A stretch of 64,000 nucleotides of DNA, taken from Metridium senile (lineage: Eukaryota > Cnidaria > Anthozoa > Actiniaria > Metridiidae). Each line of letters starts with the position of its first letter. Position 1 is the stretch's first letter. A program made the translations under genes and the position numbers. The notes beneath the pieces were generated by a model. The model did not search any database. It was not told where the DNA came from and saw only the letters and a program-made list of their open reading frames with translations. The stretch lies in contig OX459098.1 in NCBI GenBank assembly GCA_949775045.1, positions 20,842,375 through 20,906,374 of the forward strand, given 5' to 3'. Shown one piece after another: positions 44,600 to 56,626 of this stretch.

Positions 44600-45500
44600 A
44601 GAATATATCCTCATAAAAGGCAATATATATATAAACTAATATTCATATTTATTATAAAGACAACAACAGATAAAATATTTGTATTAAATACAATCGAAAT
44701 AAAAAGTTCTTGTACAAAAATCTGATACCTTGTGCATTATTTCGTTACTTGTAAACGGGACTTGAGGATTTTCTTTGTTTGGCCGATCTTGTTGGGAAGA
44801 AAGAACTCCGAGCAAAACCAAAGGAACGCAAAAATATAAAAAAACTTGAAAAAGCGTGAAGCGAACTGTCAAAGCAACATCAACAACTACAACTACATAC
44901 AAAAATACCAATAAACAACAACAAAAAACAAATTACAAATAAACAGCAAAGCGTCGCTCGTGCGATTTGTGATACGGCCAACTCGTGCGTAAATTCCGTA
45001 CGCGCGCACTTTCCATGTAGTATTCTCTATATATCAACCGTGACATGACGGCTGGCCTATAGACAATGTCCATGGTTTAGTTGCAAAAATGGAAAATGGG
45101 AAGCGTTTTGATCCGCGTCAAGAGAGTAAGCGTAATACAATTTTAGGACACCGAAAATTTTATCCATACTCTTGGAGGAAGGGGGTTGGTAAACTAAGGG
45201 TATATTTTAGTAGGGGCGTGCCGCGGACATTTAAAACCCTGAGCCTCAGACCTAAAAGTTTTGATTTTGCATATCCTATTCCAGAATATCCTATTCCAAG
45301 CTTATTGTTTCAACAATGGAGAGTTAACCAAAGTACCATATCGCTGACATATTGACAAATATAACAGATTATGTAATACACGTTTCCTTCTTTAATCAGC
45401 CGCGTGCCCCGAGAGGAGTGTCGTGTTATAAAAATCTTGTCGTGTAAATCGAGCTTTATACGAAAAAAATAAGGGTACCTAGATTTGAGGTGTGCAACAT
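44600..45500. other. Intergenic, no convincing gene
   Basis: Two short frames exist (44684-44911 minus with a hydrophobic start; 45089-45355 plus), but neither has a recognisable domain, splice context or conserved motif. They are most likely fortuitous. Confidence 0.4.
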
Positions 45501-45505
45501 ACTTG

Positions 45506-45802
45506 CTTACAGCATAAGGCGCCTTACTGTGGCCACCCAATTAAAGTTTTGTACAAGTTAGCTTAGCGTTCAAAAGTTTTTCTTTTCAAATTATTTGCTA
45601 CAACTTTTCAAATTTAAACATCCTGGGAGGTTTTTCAGACACTTATAAACTTCACTCTTGTCTTCGCTTTGAACATTTCAAAGTGTTAACCGTTTGCCAC
45701 TCGGCGTGTCTTTTATATTAAGGTCAAATTCTCGCTTTCTGATTGATTAACTTGTACAAAACTTTAATTAGGTGGCCACGGTAACGTGCGTCACGCTGTA
45801 AG
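45506..45802. repeat. MITE with CTTACAGC termini
   Basis: The arms share CTTACAGC, GTGGCCACC, AATTAAAGTTTTGTACAAGT and their complements at the right end. It is about 300 bp long and non-coding. Confidence 0.8.
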
Positions 45803-46185
45803 TCTTATTTTCGTTTTTTACTAAAAATCGGAGAAATTAACGTTCTTGTATGTTGTGAATAACAGTATCATGAACTCGTACTACTCATTTTTGATATATG
45901 CAAAGTTTAATCGTCATATTTCAAACTGAAACAAGCATTTGCATGCACTAAATGCTCCATAAGATCTAGAGCTCCATAAGAGGCTCAGTTAAACAATTTA
46001 TCTAGAGGAGTAGAATATGTAGAGACGCAGCAACTTCTACGACTACTAGCCTTGCATAATTGCGCATTAATTCTAATAGAACAAAAAAAGCTACAGTCTT
46101 AGACAAAAAGGTTGCAAACACCTATTTCAAATAACGTTGTCGGCAAGAGGCAACAAATATACGGAATAAGGGTAAAAGTTACTGA

Positions 46186-46213
46186 ATTAGGGGGCTTCCA
46201 TTTATTAGTGTAT

Positions 46214-46249
<36 letters not shown>

Positions 46250-46480
46250 GGGTCCGCAATATTGTGTGTGTTTGGGAGGAGGGGAGTGATGTAATTTTTC
46301 GAAACCATATAGGGAGTTTGTTACTAATTTGATGCAGCTTTAGTACTACGCTTGGAAAATAAAGGGGGGAGGGGGGTTATGATATTTTGTACCAACCATG
46401 AAGGGGGGTTGCGTAATATTTACAACGCCCTCCCCCCCCGCCGCCCCCCCCCATACACTTATAAATGAGAGCCCCCTCAT
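46186..46480. repeat. Inverted-repeat element with poly-G / poly-C arms
   Basis: GGGGGCTTCCATTTATTAGT and GTATTTGGG on the left mirror CCCATACACTTATAAATG and AGAGCCCCC on the right. The left arm contains a run of about 31 G and the right arm CCCCCCCCGCCGCCCCCCCCC. Confidence 0.8.
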
Positions 46481-46637
46481 TAAAAGCCCTACAACCCCAC
46501 GAATATCAGCCGAATATTAACAATATGACAATATTCAATATCTCACTTTGCTTGTGAGGCCTCTCACACGACAATCTTTTTTGAAATAGGTATATGTAAT
46601 CATATGACAATGAAAAGCCAATTGATCATTCTACAGT

Positions 46638-46933
46638 TCAAGGACATGTGGTAAGAGCTTTTGCCAAGCTCTTTGTAGAAATCCCTTTGAGATTCAAAAC
46701 CATGGCGTTCTCATCCAAATGCAATTTCTTCAACTGTTTGTCAGTATTTGTTTTCTCCAACAGCACTAAAGCCTTAGAACGAGGGTCTAAAGCTGCACAA
46801 TGGCATCCTTTAGGTAGTGTGACTTGAAGTGGAAGGTCATCTTTTCTTTTGAGCGTCTTGGAATTCACCTGATCGCGAATGGCCGAGAACCCAAGAAGTG
46901 TTTGATTGTTCTTTAGTGTCCGCATTGATATCA
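46638..46933 (-). CDS. Terminal macroglobulin exon, cysteine-containing tail
   Basis: The exon encodes about 97 residues including LPLQVTLPKGCHCAALDPRS and ending ALTTCP. With the two preceding exons (CPLCPDKP, RPSICKKN) the cysteines would suit an NTR-type module as in complement C3-C5. The identity is weak; the exon itself is well supported by phase and splice site. Confidence 0.75.
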
Positions 46934-49900
46934 CTGAAAAGAACATAATCAGTTAATAAAATGTTTACGCGCAAAAATGAGGTTTCAATCATTCAAAGAA
47001 GCTCAATGGCTTCATTTAGATTAATTGAATCCTGGGTTGGCGCAAGCAGTCGTTCACCCCCAAAACCGGACACTGTTTGTTAATTAGTTGGTATAATCCA
47101 CTGCAAAAATATGCCCTTTGCATCTAACGGTATGCCAGTAGAGTTAGAACAACCACTACCATGTGACTTGGGTAATCCAAAGGGCTTCCACTGAGATCCC
47201 GACTGGCATTGTTTCCATTAATTTTCCACCATTAGCAGCTATGGTGGATTTTGTACCATGTGACTGGGGTAATGCAAAGGGCATATTCCAGGAAGCATGT
47301 AAGTCAAACGCGGCTGGAAAACTGCATAGGATTTGTGTATCCTCTCAGGGTCTCAGGGTATAGCTGGAGGAATTCAGTCTCGTCTAGCACTACATAATTC
47401 ACTCACAATTTATTGATGCTACAAGATCTATTAGTATACGTACCGGTATTTTTCTTACAGATTGAGGGGCGGAGAGCGTTCAGGTCAGGCTTATCAGGAC
47501 ACAATGGGCACAATGGAGGGTCTGCAGAAAAAGACAAAGGGTTAGTCAGGTACCACGGAGACGGAGCTCCCTGTTAGTTAGCAACTGCAACGTCTGGACG
47601 AATATGTTTGTCTTCTTCTTCCTCAAATTGCACTCTTTACAACAATTACTGATTTAAGAAAAAAGGTTGGCATACTTGGGCAAAAGGACAAGTTTGATAT
47701 TTTTCATGTAAATGAGACTTGTTGTCTTTTTATTACGTCTATGACGCCGAGCAAGCGGTCCAATCAGGAGCCATCACTGACAAGGTTCACTAAAATATTG
47801 TCGCTACATTACCGGTTTTCGGTTTGCACAGTTCTTCTGTAATGTTGTACATTGTGGTGGCTGATTTATCTGAAATATAACACATTCACAATTTTTAATG
47901 ACGAAATGGGCCGTTCAATGATGTATTTTAATGTGTGGGTTACCTGTGTCGTAGTACTCATACACAGTGACTGTAGCGGGCTTTGTTTTCTTAACGACAG
48001 ATGTTTGATAGATTCTGAACTTGATACATACGTCTTTTATCTGCAAATGAATGTTATAATGAATATCTAAGGGTTTCTGGTAGTGCGAATATTGCTTTAT
48101 TTTATTCATTGGTAGTGCATTAATGTCCACGGGGAGAGGGAGAAGGGAGGGGGAGCTGGGACCGAATAGTATCAAAATCCGCGATATATCTCAGCATAAC
48201 ATCGATGGAGGAAATTAAAAACTAATTAGAATCGCCGTCATACAGAAATCTACTAAACAAGAAAAATCAGTTGCCACGTCGAAAGATGACACACGAATAG
48301 TGCGGAAATGCGGTCACCAGTCCACTGTCAGAAAATGAACAGTACTATATACCATACTGACATCCAAAGCAATCCCTGTAGAAAGTCCGTATTGGAATAA
48401 ATCTCCTATCATTTATAATTCCGATTTTTTTCTCTCCTACTACAATACTCTATCTACACGTATACTTTATTTACAAGGTGCTCTCTGGGTTCCTTTTTAT
48501 TTAAATCAACGGTTTTCTTTTTGTTTTCAGAATATTCATACAAAATCGGGATGTCTTTGGAGTAGTTTGCATAAATGGCGCAAAATTTTAGACACGCGCG
48601 CGCGAAAGAAGATTGAAGATGTGAAGAGCCAAAATGATATCACTCTGCTAATGTTTTTCGCTCCTTGAAAAACAGTAGATAACTAATGCTTTGGGATTCT
48701 CGAGGGGAAGCGATCAGGGTAAACACTGTGTTAGTAGTTTAAACAACTACTTTCATATTTTGAAATTCTATTCTACTATTCGTTCGTCTTACCTCGTCAA
48801 AGTAGAAAACCACCTTGTTTTCTTCTAACTCAAACTTCATCAGATTGAGGTCAACACGATTCATTAACTATAGAATACAATGAAAAAAACATGAACAACA
48901 TAAAAACAGAATTCAATTGTAATTTGATCCAAACGTTTCCACTAGAATCAGTTGCGATTTTAGTTTTAGTTTTGATCTAACAAAGTCCCAAGTTGATACA
49001 GGCTTCGAGGAGCTACGAACATTTATCATGCAGTTGGACGTGTGCAAACGTTTTCGCAAGTTCATGTTCATGTAACCTCCTTGGAAAAGTGCTAGCAAAA
49101 CTACAAAAGTGACTTTCTACTAAGTCGTTTTAATTGAAATTTCTTGCCTATCGACTTATCATTTTTAAAATTTTAAAATATTTAAAAAACATTTTTTATC
49201 TCGCTTATTACCCTCTCCAATGATTCTTCATCCGGAATAAAACCAGAGACCATTTTGATATCGATAACGGCCATTCCTGATACATCAGCGTCTTCAATCC
49301 ACCTTTTAATGTGAGGTAAAAACAAATGTAAGAACTAGGTGATATTTATTTAATATTTGGAAAAATAACTTTTTTAGAGGTATACACGAAAAAAATCATC
49401 TACATCTTCAGAGAACCAAGAATGCCCCATCTAAAACGCCTTTTTTCTGAGTTTGTTATTGCTGTTGTTGTTATTATTGTTGTTGTTGATGTTCTTATTG
49501 TTATTCTTATTGTTTTTGTTATTCTTATTGTTCTTGTTATTATTATTAGTGTTGTTGTTGTTTTTATTGATGTTATTATTATTATTTTTGTTGTTGTCAT
49601 TGAACTTACAATCATATAATTTAAAAAAATACAACTTTTATTGGAGACGAAGCCTGCAAGGCTATCTCATATAATCATATTATTCAAGTATAAACTTCAA
49701 TTTGCAATTCTCTGACTTACTTGGCACAAACGTTCATTTCAAGAGGTTGGCAAAGTTCTTCTCCTGCCTCTGTAGTCTTAGTAGGAAAGCGCTGCTGCTG
49801 TTTGGGGCGGTCAACGTTTACAGACAATTGGAAGGCAGGTTTTTCCTCTACATCTGGGACGTTGTATAAAATATCGGCCTGAAAAGATACCCGAACAGTT

Positions 49901-52900
49901 TATAGATTCATCAACAAGCCTTGTCATGCAAAACTGATTAAAGAAGCAGGTTACGTTTTTCGCAAAAAAAAACGTTAATATTTTTCTTTTCTTTTCTTCT
50001 CGAAAATAGTTAGTTTCAAATGAAGTGGGTTTTTTAAGGTCCGAGCAACCGCACGCAACATTGTTGGCCAACACGAGAACGAAAGAAATATTGGATGAGT
50101 TTCATCAAACATCATCCAACAGGGTGTTTAAACGGGCCCAACATGTTGGAGCAACCATGTTGGTCCAACAATGTTGCATGAGTTTGCACAGGCATTTATA
50201 AGCACTCTTTACAATCTCTACCATTTGTGACCCCCTCAATTAATCATGGGGCCGATACGTACGCATTGAAACTTGGAACATTTCAAACATTGTAGTCAGG
50301 AGGTTTTACACGGGAACATGCATATGGGAACATGTATCAAAAACTGGAATTTGCGGAATTTGTCGAGAAAAGCATATCATGATCTGGTTAAGCCCTGTGC
50401 AAACATTTCGTGCAACGTACAGCACGGTTGACTTCAACATATTGTATGCATGTGCAAACTCTTTTACAGTTGGTGTTGTTGAAGTGTCGACCAGTTACCA
50501 ACAACACCCAACAGAGTGTGCAAAGGCATCCAACATAGTTGGGAGTTGTCCAGGTTGTCCACATTGTAGAGTTTGACTGGGTCTTTATTCGGTTTGTATT
50601 TCCAATTCTACTCAAGTTTGGAAATCACCATGTACAAATATCCAACTTCATTTCTCCCTGTACCTCCCCCTTCAATTCCCGCTCACCGTTACCCTCCCCT
50701 TTCCCCCCTACCTTCCCCCCTTCCATTCCCCCTCCCCCTCCCCCTTCCTTTCCCCCTTCCTCTCCCCTTTTCTGCAGGCCAACCAATGAAGACATCAACA
50801 ATCATCATTTTTCATTGCCTGTTTTAGCATTATCTTTACCTGAAGCAAGGCACAACCTTTTCCAACAGCCTCTATGGGGATGTTATCCATCGGAAGAATA
50901 TTTGCTGGTACCTGATATGGAACAAATTATCGTATTTGATTGATAATCTGATACTGTACAACATTTCTCGATTTTTATTGGACGAGAGGAGTACAATTAA
51001 ATCGTAAATTGAACTCTGCAGATCGAGTGATGTTCTGAAAGTTATAAAATTGGAAACTTTCAAAACATCACTCGAACCTATTAATAACAAATTTCATACA
51101 ACATCTTGTGATTTCCTATATATTAATTATTCAGTACGGCTGGAGGGGTACCATCAATATTCTATCATATACGGGGAACCTTTCGAGACAAGAGGTATAA
51201 AGAAGGGCAGGGAATTTGAGGTATAAAAAGAGTAGGAAAATTTGGTATAGAAAAGGGGTAAAGAAAAGGTAGTTTTTATTTAAAAGGTATATGTAAAGTA
51301 TTTAGCATAAACAAGTTGGAAACCTACATAGAAGGAGCAATTTCATTGATTCGCTATCTCGGAATAATGAGCGATACCCACCTCTGAATCTCGGAATAAT
51401 GAGACGACTCGCCGTTCGGTAGATATTCACCGATAATAATTATTAAATATACTTTTGACAGGTATATATTCTTGATGATTTCTAAGAAGGGATTCTTACC
51501 TCAACTCGTTGCAGCACTAGGCGATTGTTATCGTTGATTGTAAAATTATGCCAAAATTGTTTGTTTCCCACGTCGACTGTCATATGCAATCCTTTAAAAA
51601 CATAGCCAGCATACCTTGAAAGCGCTTGTAGAGCTACGCAAGTATCCTATAAAATAATATGATAATAACATTATATAATAGTAAAGGGCTAGCCTAGCTC
51701 ACAAGCATCTCTTCAAACGTTTCATTTTAGGGGGTGAGGGGAGGGAAGCAACAGTGAAAAGTTTTCGTTTCCAATCCCCAAGCATTTGTGATTGCTTTCT
51801 AGCTATTCTCTGACAAAGGAATGCCTCGAAAGGCCCTTGTATCATGGTTATACAACATGTATAGTGTCAAATACTCTTTCAGTGATTTAAGCCTAATAAA
51901 CACTCGCGGCATAAGCGTAAGCAACATACACAGACTTAGTATAGATAAATGCAGCACAGACCGTTAGAACAAGAAATATATAAACACACCAAGCAATAAA
52001 CTGCTCCTTAGCAATAAATGTAGCACTGACAAGAAACACGTTAATAAGAAGCACACTAAGCAATGAACTGCTCCTTCTCTTCTTTCACACGCATGTGGAA
52101 AATGTACTACTGCAGTCTGCGCATATTGCTTGCGCTTATGTGACTAGGGTGTGAACCAGGCCTTACTTGTGTAGACGAAAATCCTCCAAGTGCGTTCCTC
52201 TGTTTTGAAATCCATTGCACAATAGGATCAGCGTAAGCTATCGCTTTAGAATCGGTCCCATCACTTATTATAGCCATGAGTGCATATGATGTCATCTCGA
52301 TGTTTGCAGAGGGCGAGCGATGATAGGGTGGTTCCCAGAACAAAATCCCTGCTTGATTCTTTGCTTGAGGTTTTTCTTTCTTCTCCCAGTACAATAATCC
52401 ATCTAAAAAAATCCATCCATAAAATTAAGAGCCTGTGCTGTTACACTGTGCAATCTTGGCTGAAACTCTTTTCGCAATGGTTTACGTAGCGAAACAAGTT
52501 CCACGAACCATTGTGGTGTGTAGAATACTTTTCGGCGTTACTCCTTGTAACACCTCTGCAATGGCTCATGCAGTTTGTTTTGCAACGCAATTGCGAGACA
52601 TGTTGCAGAAAATATTACATCGCGTAAAAGCACCTTTACTGATATGCTTGTGTAGCTTACGGAGAATTTCGTCTAGGGGAAACGAGATATATCTATTTTT
52701 TGATATATTTTGTTAGGGAAGCTTGTCTGGAATTTCCTTTTTTTAAGTGTGAAACGTACCGTGCTGAAACGTGGCGTGTTGTGTTGCTTATAAAATCATT
52801 CAAAATTCCTGCCGTAAGTGAACATTAATCATGATAAATATGAACAAACCTTTCAAAGTAGATTGAGACTTCAGTCTTTTCACGAATTCTCCACGACCAG

Positions 52901-55866
52901 GATGCTTAGCGAGAGTTAGAACATAAGCAATGATTGCGTTACTATAAGCATCTGTCACGTTATCTTTCTGTGACATGATGCATTTGAGAGCCTTAATGAT
53001 GACGTCCCTCTGCAATACAGTAGAAAAAATAGTTATTTTTCAAGAAAGACATTATTCTCGCTCATTTACAAAATAATATTACCAGTGGGATTCCGACGAC
53101 GTTTAATCTAAAAAACGACAAAACGCAAAAGATGGAATATTTAGAAATATTTAAATTATGACAAACCTTTGGGCTAACATTACTTTCCAGAAGTGATATT
53201 ACTACGTAGGCCGTCAACGTAGCTGGCGTTGACACTCCACCCTAACAAAAATATTGTATTTTAGTCTCAAAAATGGATCACGAACTGTCATGAACTATCA
53301 TGAACGTGATTTTGCTCGAGCTTTCCGGTTTTCCTTCCTTAGCAAAAATCAGCATGTGAGTCGAATATAGTTAAAGTTTTTGTAAAATGATTGTCATTGA
53401 ACAGCAAACGAATGGACGAACGGATGAACGAATAAACAAACGAACGAACAAACAAACAAACGAACGAACGAACGAACGAACGAACGAACAAACGAACGAT
53501 TGAACGTACGAACGAACAAACAAACAATCAAACAAACACACAAACAATCAAACAAACACAAACAAACAAAGTACAAACAAACAAAGGAACGAACGAACAA
53601 ACATATAAACAATTAACAAACAAATAAGCAAACAAACTAACAAACAAAATAACAATTATCAAAGACTACCAAGGAGTGTTGATTCCGCGATATTTTACCT
53701 TAAGCTCTTTATGGAAGAGCTTCCCGTGTTTTCTAAAGCAGCCAGTGTCGAGTTGCTTGGATGTAATCCATTGTGTAGTTTCTTTCAGCTCTTCATCATC
53801 GATAAATATAAATGGACGAGCTTGAGTGAAGGAGCGAAGAACAAACGCTGTCAACCTATAAAAGATGGAGAAACATTTTAAGAGAGGTATGGAAGGGGGA
53901 GACAGTCTCGTTAAACACGTAACCAAGAGACCATAATAATTAAGGTTATTTTTAGTATCAGGAAGTTGACCTATCGCCTGCGCAAACTTCATTGCTGGAT
54001 CAGAATTAAATGCATCGTATCTGCGCACGCATAAAAGCCAAACTCTATTGTTTTATAGTGCCGTGCGCGCGATATATGGCGTTTATTCCTGTTACTAAAA
54101 ATAACCATAAGCGTCAGGTACATTAATGCTTGACATCAATCCATGGGTTTCGTTCTCTTATGGTTTCTTAATGCAACAATGGCATCAAATATTTCATTCA
54201 ACATTGATGCGTTGAAAGCTAAAAAGTGAATATTCCTAGGCCGCGTATCATCACTGCGGTTGCTACATTTTCTTTGTTACACTAAACATAACCTTAAGCG
54301 CCAGGTACATTAATGCTCGACATCAATCCATATTCCACGTATTATCACTACGGTGTCATCTTTGTTTCATTGAATAGAGGGCCCTTTACTCTTTTCCTTG
54401 CATCAAAGAAAATATGTTACATGCGCTGTGATGTAGTGCGAGTAACATTTGCTCTTCAACTTGCATGCAATGCAAAGTAAGGCAAAAAGTTCCACAATTT
54501 TTTGCCCGTATTACCCAAACTGCACAACAACTATTTTTTTTAGGTACCGTATTTACTCGAATAAGCGCCGCCCACGAAAAATCGCCGCACTTAAACGTTA
54601 TAATGTTACTCTAGAACAGCATTGGAAATAATTTTTTAACAAAAGCTATTTTCTTCATTTCAAAGTTATTTATTTCACCGCTCGCCCATTAAGTTATCTC
54701 CCCAACATTCGTAGTTCTGATCAAAACGTGGACAGTGAGATCGAGAAAATTCAATAAGCGCCGCGGCGCTTATTCGAGTAAATAAGGTATATAGATAACC
54801 TAGTCTATACAACGTGGACAAAATAGAAAATAAGAAGTTTGAGGGTGAGTAGTTTTTAGCGACCTTACCATAAACTCCCCTCATTGTCTCTGTCTCCAAA
54901 CGCACTATACGAACCATTTTTACGCTTATAAGTCAGTTCCCGTTGATATCCTTAAAAATTAAGAGAAAGAAAAGTGAAAACTTCTCAGAAACCACATATC
55001 GGTTCAGTTTATAGCAAATATTAACATGATAAACTGACTTTTTTTATTCAGATCAATGTGAAATCAACTTTTCGCTCTGTACGAGCTGAAGCTTACAAAT
55101 TCTTCACTGCCACTGATGTTGCGCGATTTCTTCTCACGTGTCTTACAATATTCTTCGTCACTTCGATCAGGCATAATTTCTTATACTAAACGCGACCCAA
55201 TCCACACGCTACCGTATCTCCGGCACAGAAAGCCCGCTCCTCGGATAAATCCAGAAAATGTGGCTACATTATCCTATTACAGACATAAAAGACATAACAT
55301 TACCTGTTCTGAGGATTACCTGTTCTGAGGAAACCAATGGCCTTGGTTTTAATGTTGCTGGTAAGTTGGTTAGTACTACTAAGATACTGCATAATAAAGA
55401 TGTTGGGTGCAAACTTAACCATGTTTTGTTCCCCGCATCCAGTTGGTAGCCTGAGTAACCCTTCAAGACCGGTTAAGCTAGGACCAATTACATCACCTGA
55501 AATGTCATGAAATCAGTAAGTACGTACTATCAAACGATGACAATACTTAATGATTGTCATCACACTGACAAGTTGGTAGCCTGAGTAATCCCTCATCAAG
55601 ACGTCCATTTAGAAAATAGAAATCATATCAAATAATCAGTATATACTATATGACTGTTGTAAGTTGGCAGCCCGAGGAATCACTCAAGCTCGGATCATAT
55701 TATTATATAAAAACAATCCAATATGTCATTAGATTACTTAAACTATTTAGCCTTATAAGTTTGTTCTGTGTTCTACTCACCTATTGCAGAGACAGTTGCA
55801 TAAACAGAACCTGGAACAATTTTTTCGGGAAGGGAGACGTTGAAATTATCCCGAAATGTGCATTAT
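46638..55866 (-). CDS. Alpha-2-macroglobulin/CD109-like thioester protein, 3' half
   Basis: Secreted or surface protein of the TEP/A2M/C3 family that traps proteases or tags targets through a thioester. Fourteen exons, transcribed from high to low coordinates: 55866-55781, 55496-55320, 54950-54869, 53855-53699, 53241-53167, 53009-52850, 52402-52167, 51646-51500, 49878-49721, 49302-49212, 48867-48793, 48040-47944, 47521-47444, 46933-46638. Phases agree throughout (637 codons). The order is NVSLPEKIVPGSVYATVSAIG, the thioester GCGEQNM, the alpha-helical thioester domain (SYSAFG, LTAFVLRSF, SADVEMT-like SANIEMTSYAL, GGFSSTQ), then the receptor-binding domain (SGMAVIDIKMVSGF, VYEYYD) and a cysteine-containing tail that could be an NTR/C345C-like domain. 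The upstream half (MG domains, bait region) was not found in the window. Confidence 0.85.
47050..47360. repeat. Inverted and direct repeats in the last macroglobulin intron
   Basis: ATATGCCCTTTGCAT (47109) is mirrored by ATGCAAAGGGCATAT (47271), and GGTAATCCAAAGGGC (47170) is a related direct motif. ACCATGTGACT occurs twice. No gene is seen. Confidence 0.6.
49440..49615. repeat. (GTT/ATT)n microsatellite
   Basis: A degenerate TTG/TTA/TTC trinucleotide tract in a macroglobulin intron. Open frames on both strands are repeat artefacts. Confidence 0.95.
50045..50560. repeat. CAACAATGTTGG-type inverted-repeat elements
   Basis: Repeated CCAACATTGTTGG, CATCCAACA, GTGTTGTTG and CCAACAACACCCAACAGAGT motifs in both orientations suggest one or two MITEs with GTGCAAA near their ends. 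The boundaries are unclear. Confidence 0.5.
50655..50775. repeat. Polypyrimidine CCCCTTCC tract
   Basis: C/T-only stretches (CCCCTCCCCC, TTCCTTTCCC) over about 100 bp in a macroglobulin intron. Proline-rich frames here are artefacts. Confidence 0.9.
50940..51140. repeat. MITE related to the kinesin 3' UTR hairpin
   Basis: The arms CGAGTGATGTTCTGAAAGTT / AACTTTCAAAACATCACTCG centre near 51045. It is the opposite orientation to the copy at 44262-44510. Confidence 0.75.
51890..52162. repeat. Harbinger-like MITE at a macroglobulin splice donor
   Basis: The ends (AGCCTAATAAACACT and, reversed, GGCCTGGTTCACAC) and the subterminal CATAAGCGTAAGCAA / TTGCTTGCGCTTATG are inverted. TTA flanks both sides (51887-51889, 52163-52165). 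It is the same family as 5458-5625. Confidence 0.8.
52430..52640. repeat. Inverted-repeat-like segment in a macroglobulin intron
   Basis: Contains TTTCGCAATGGTTTACGTAGC, GAACCATTGTGGTGTGTAGA, TTGTAACACCTCTGCAATGG and TTGCGAGACATGTTGCAG. The last two resemble 15165-15350 (GCGACACAAGTTGCTG). It is probably a dispersed MITE family; boundaries are not resolved. Confidence 0.4.
53395..53660. repeat. (AACAAACG)n-type microsatellite
   Basis: GAACGAACGAAC and AACAAACAAACA arrays in a macroglobulin intron. Antisense VRSFVRSF frames are artefacts. Confidence 0.95.
55320..55496 (-). CDS. Thioester exon of the macroglobulin-like gene
   Basis: The exon encodes GDVIGPSLTGLEGLLRLP, then TGCGEQNMVKFAPNIF and TNQLTSNIKTKAIGFLRTG. 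Cys and Gln of GCGEQ form the internal thioester, so the reactive site is intact. The exon is followed by two donors in tandem (see findings). Confidence 0.93.
55781..55866 (-). pseudogene. Most 5' recognisable macroglobulin exon, with an in-frame stop
   Basis: The frame CTFRDNFNVSLPEKIVPGSV..SAIG fits the family and the donor matches the thioester exon in phase. But the only acceptor (TTAATTGCAG) leaves A-TAA-TGC, so a stop is the first full codon. Other frames through this acceptor also hit stops. Either this copy is dead or truncated here, or an unrecognised splice form or a base error exists. Confidence 0.6.
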
Positions 55867-56068
55867 CTGCAATTAAAATTACAAATATTAGAAAATACAT
55901 CCTGCAATTTTTTATTGCCAATTTTAAAGATTCTATTGCAAGCGGAAAAATCGAGTGTAACAACGGTTGCCGAAGCAAATGTTCTACAACTAAACATTTT
56001 TGTTCAGAAAGTTTGACCCTTTTTTATGCACCGTGTACGCCTTGTACTGAATGTTGCATACAGGACCC

Positions 56069-56236
56069 GGTTGTTCGAAGAGCTGGCGATTAGCGCTAAT
56101 CCCATTCCCTTACCCAGATATTTCTCAGCTTTTTAACGAAAGATCAAAGGCTCTGGTAAGACACATCCAGGGTTAACGACAACGGTTTTCTTTAGACTTA
56201 ATTCTGGGTTAGTGCTGATCGCCTTTCGAACAATCC
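56069..56236. repeat. Short MITE with GGTTGTTCGAA ends
   Basis: GGTTGTTCGAAGAGCTGGCG and AGCGCTAA on the left mirror TTAGTGCTGATCGCC and TTCGAACAATCC on the right. A related interior (TTTTCTTTAGACTTA.(C/T)CCTGG) recurs at 56440-56470. Confidence 0.7.
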
Positions 56237-56626
56237 AGTACAGTACTGTCTAAGATTGAACTGGCAGCGCAAATAATCGAAGTATTTATCGACGCCTAAA
56301 TAAACGTTAGGTGGGCTCCGATTCGTCGAATAGCGAGCACTAAATCCCCACGCTTTAGCAAGCGAATAGACCAATTAGAAGAGAGAGAAAACTTGACTTT
56401 AGGGTCCGGCTGCCAGAAAGTGGGATAGAGTTAATACAAATGTTTTCTTTAGACTTAGCCCTGGTTTAGTGCGACCCCATATTCTAGCAATAGGCCCTTG
56501 AATATCAGTCAAACGTTGTCAAGGGTATTGAACGACAGAACATCACCTCTTGGTTGCCAGAATTTAAGGTTACAGCCCACCTTCGCGGGGTGTCTCAGTA
56601 AAAAAATCATTAGCTCGTCAGATTAA

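Noticed and set aside
44684..44911. 75-residue minus-strand frame with a hydrophobic start resembling a signal peptide
   Set aside because: It has no supporting splice signals, homology or conserved motif, and is AT-rich intergenic sequence.
45089..45355. 88-residue plus-strand frame starting MENGKRFD
   Set aside because: A reasonable start, but no domain, no exon context and no repeat-free neighbour to support a gene.
53339..53612. Minus-strand frames rich in FVRSFV
   Set aside because: They are artefacts of the AACAAACG microsatellite.
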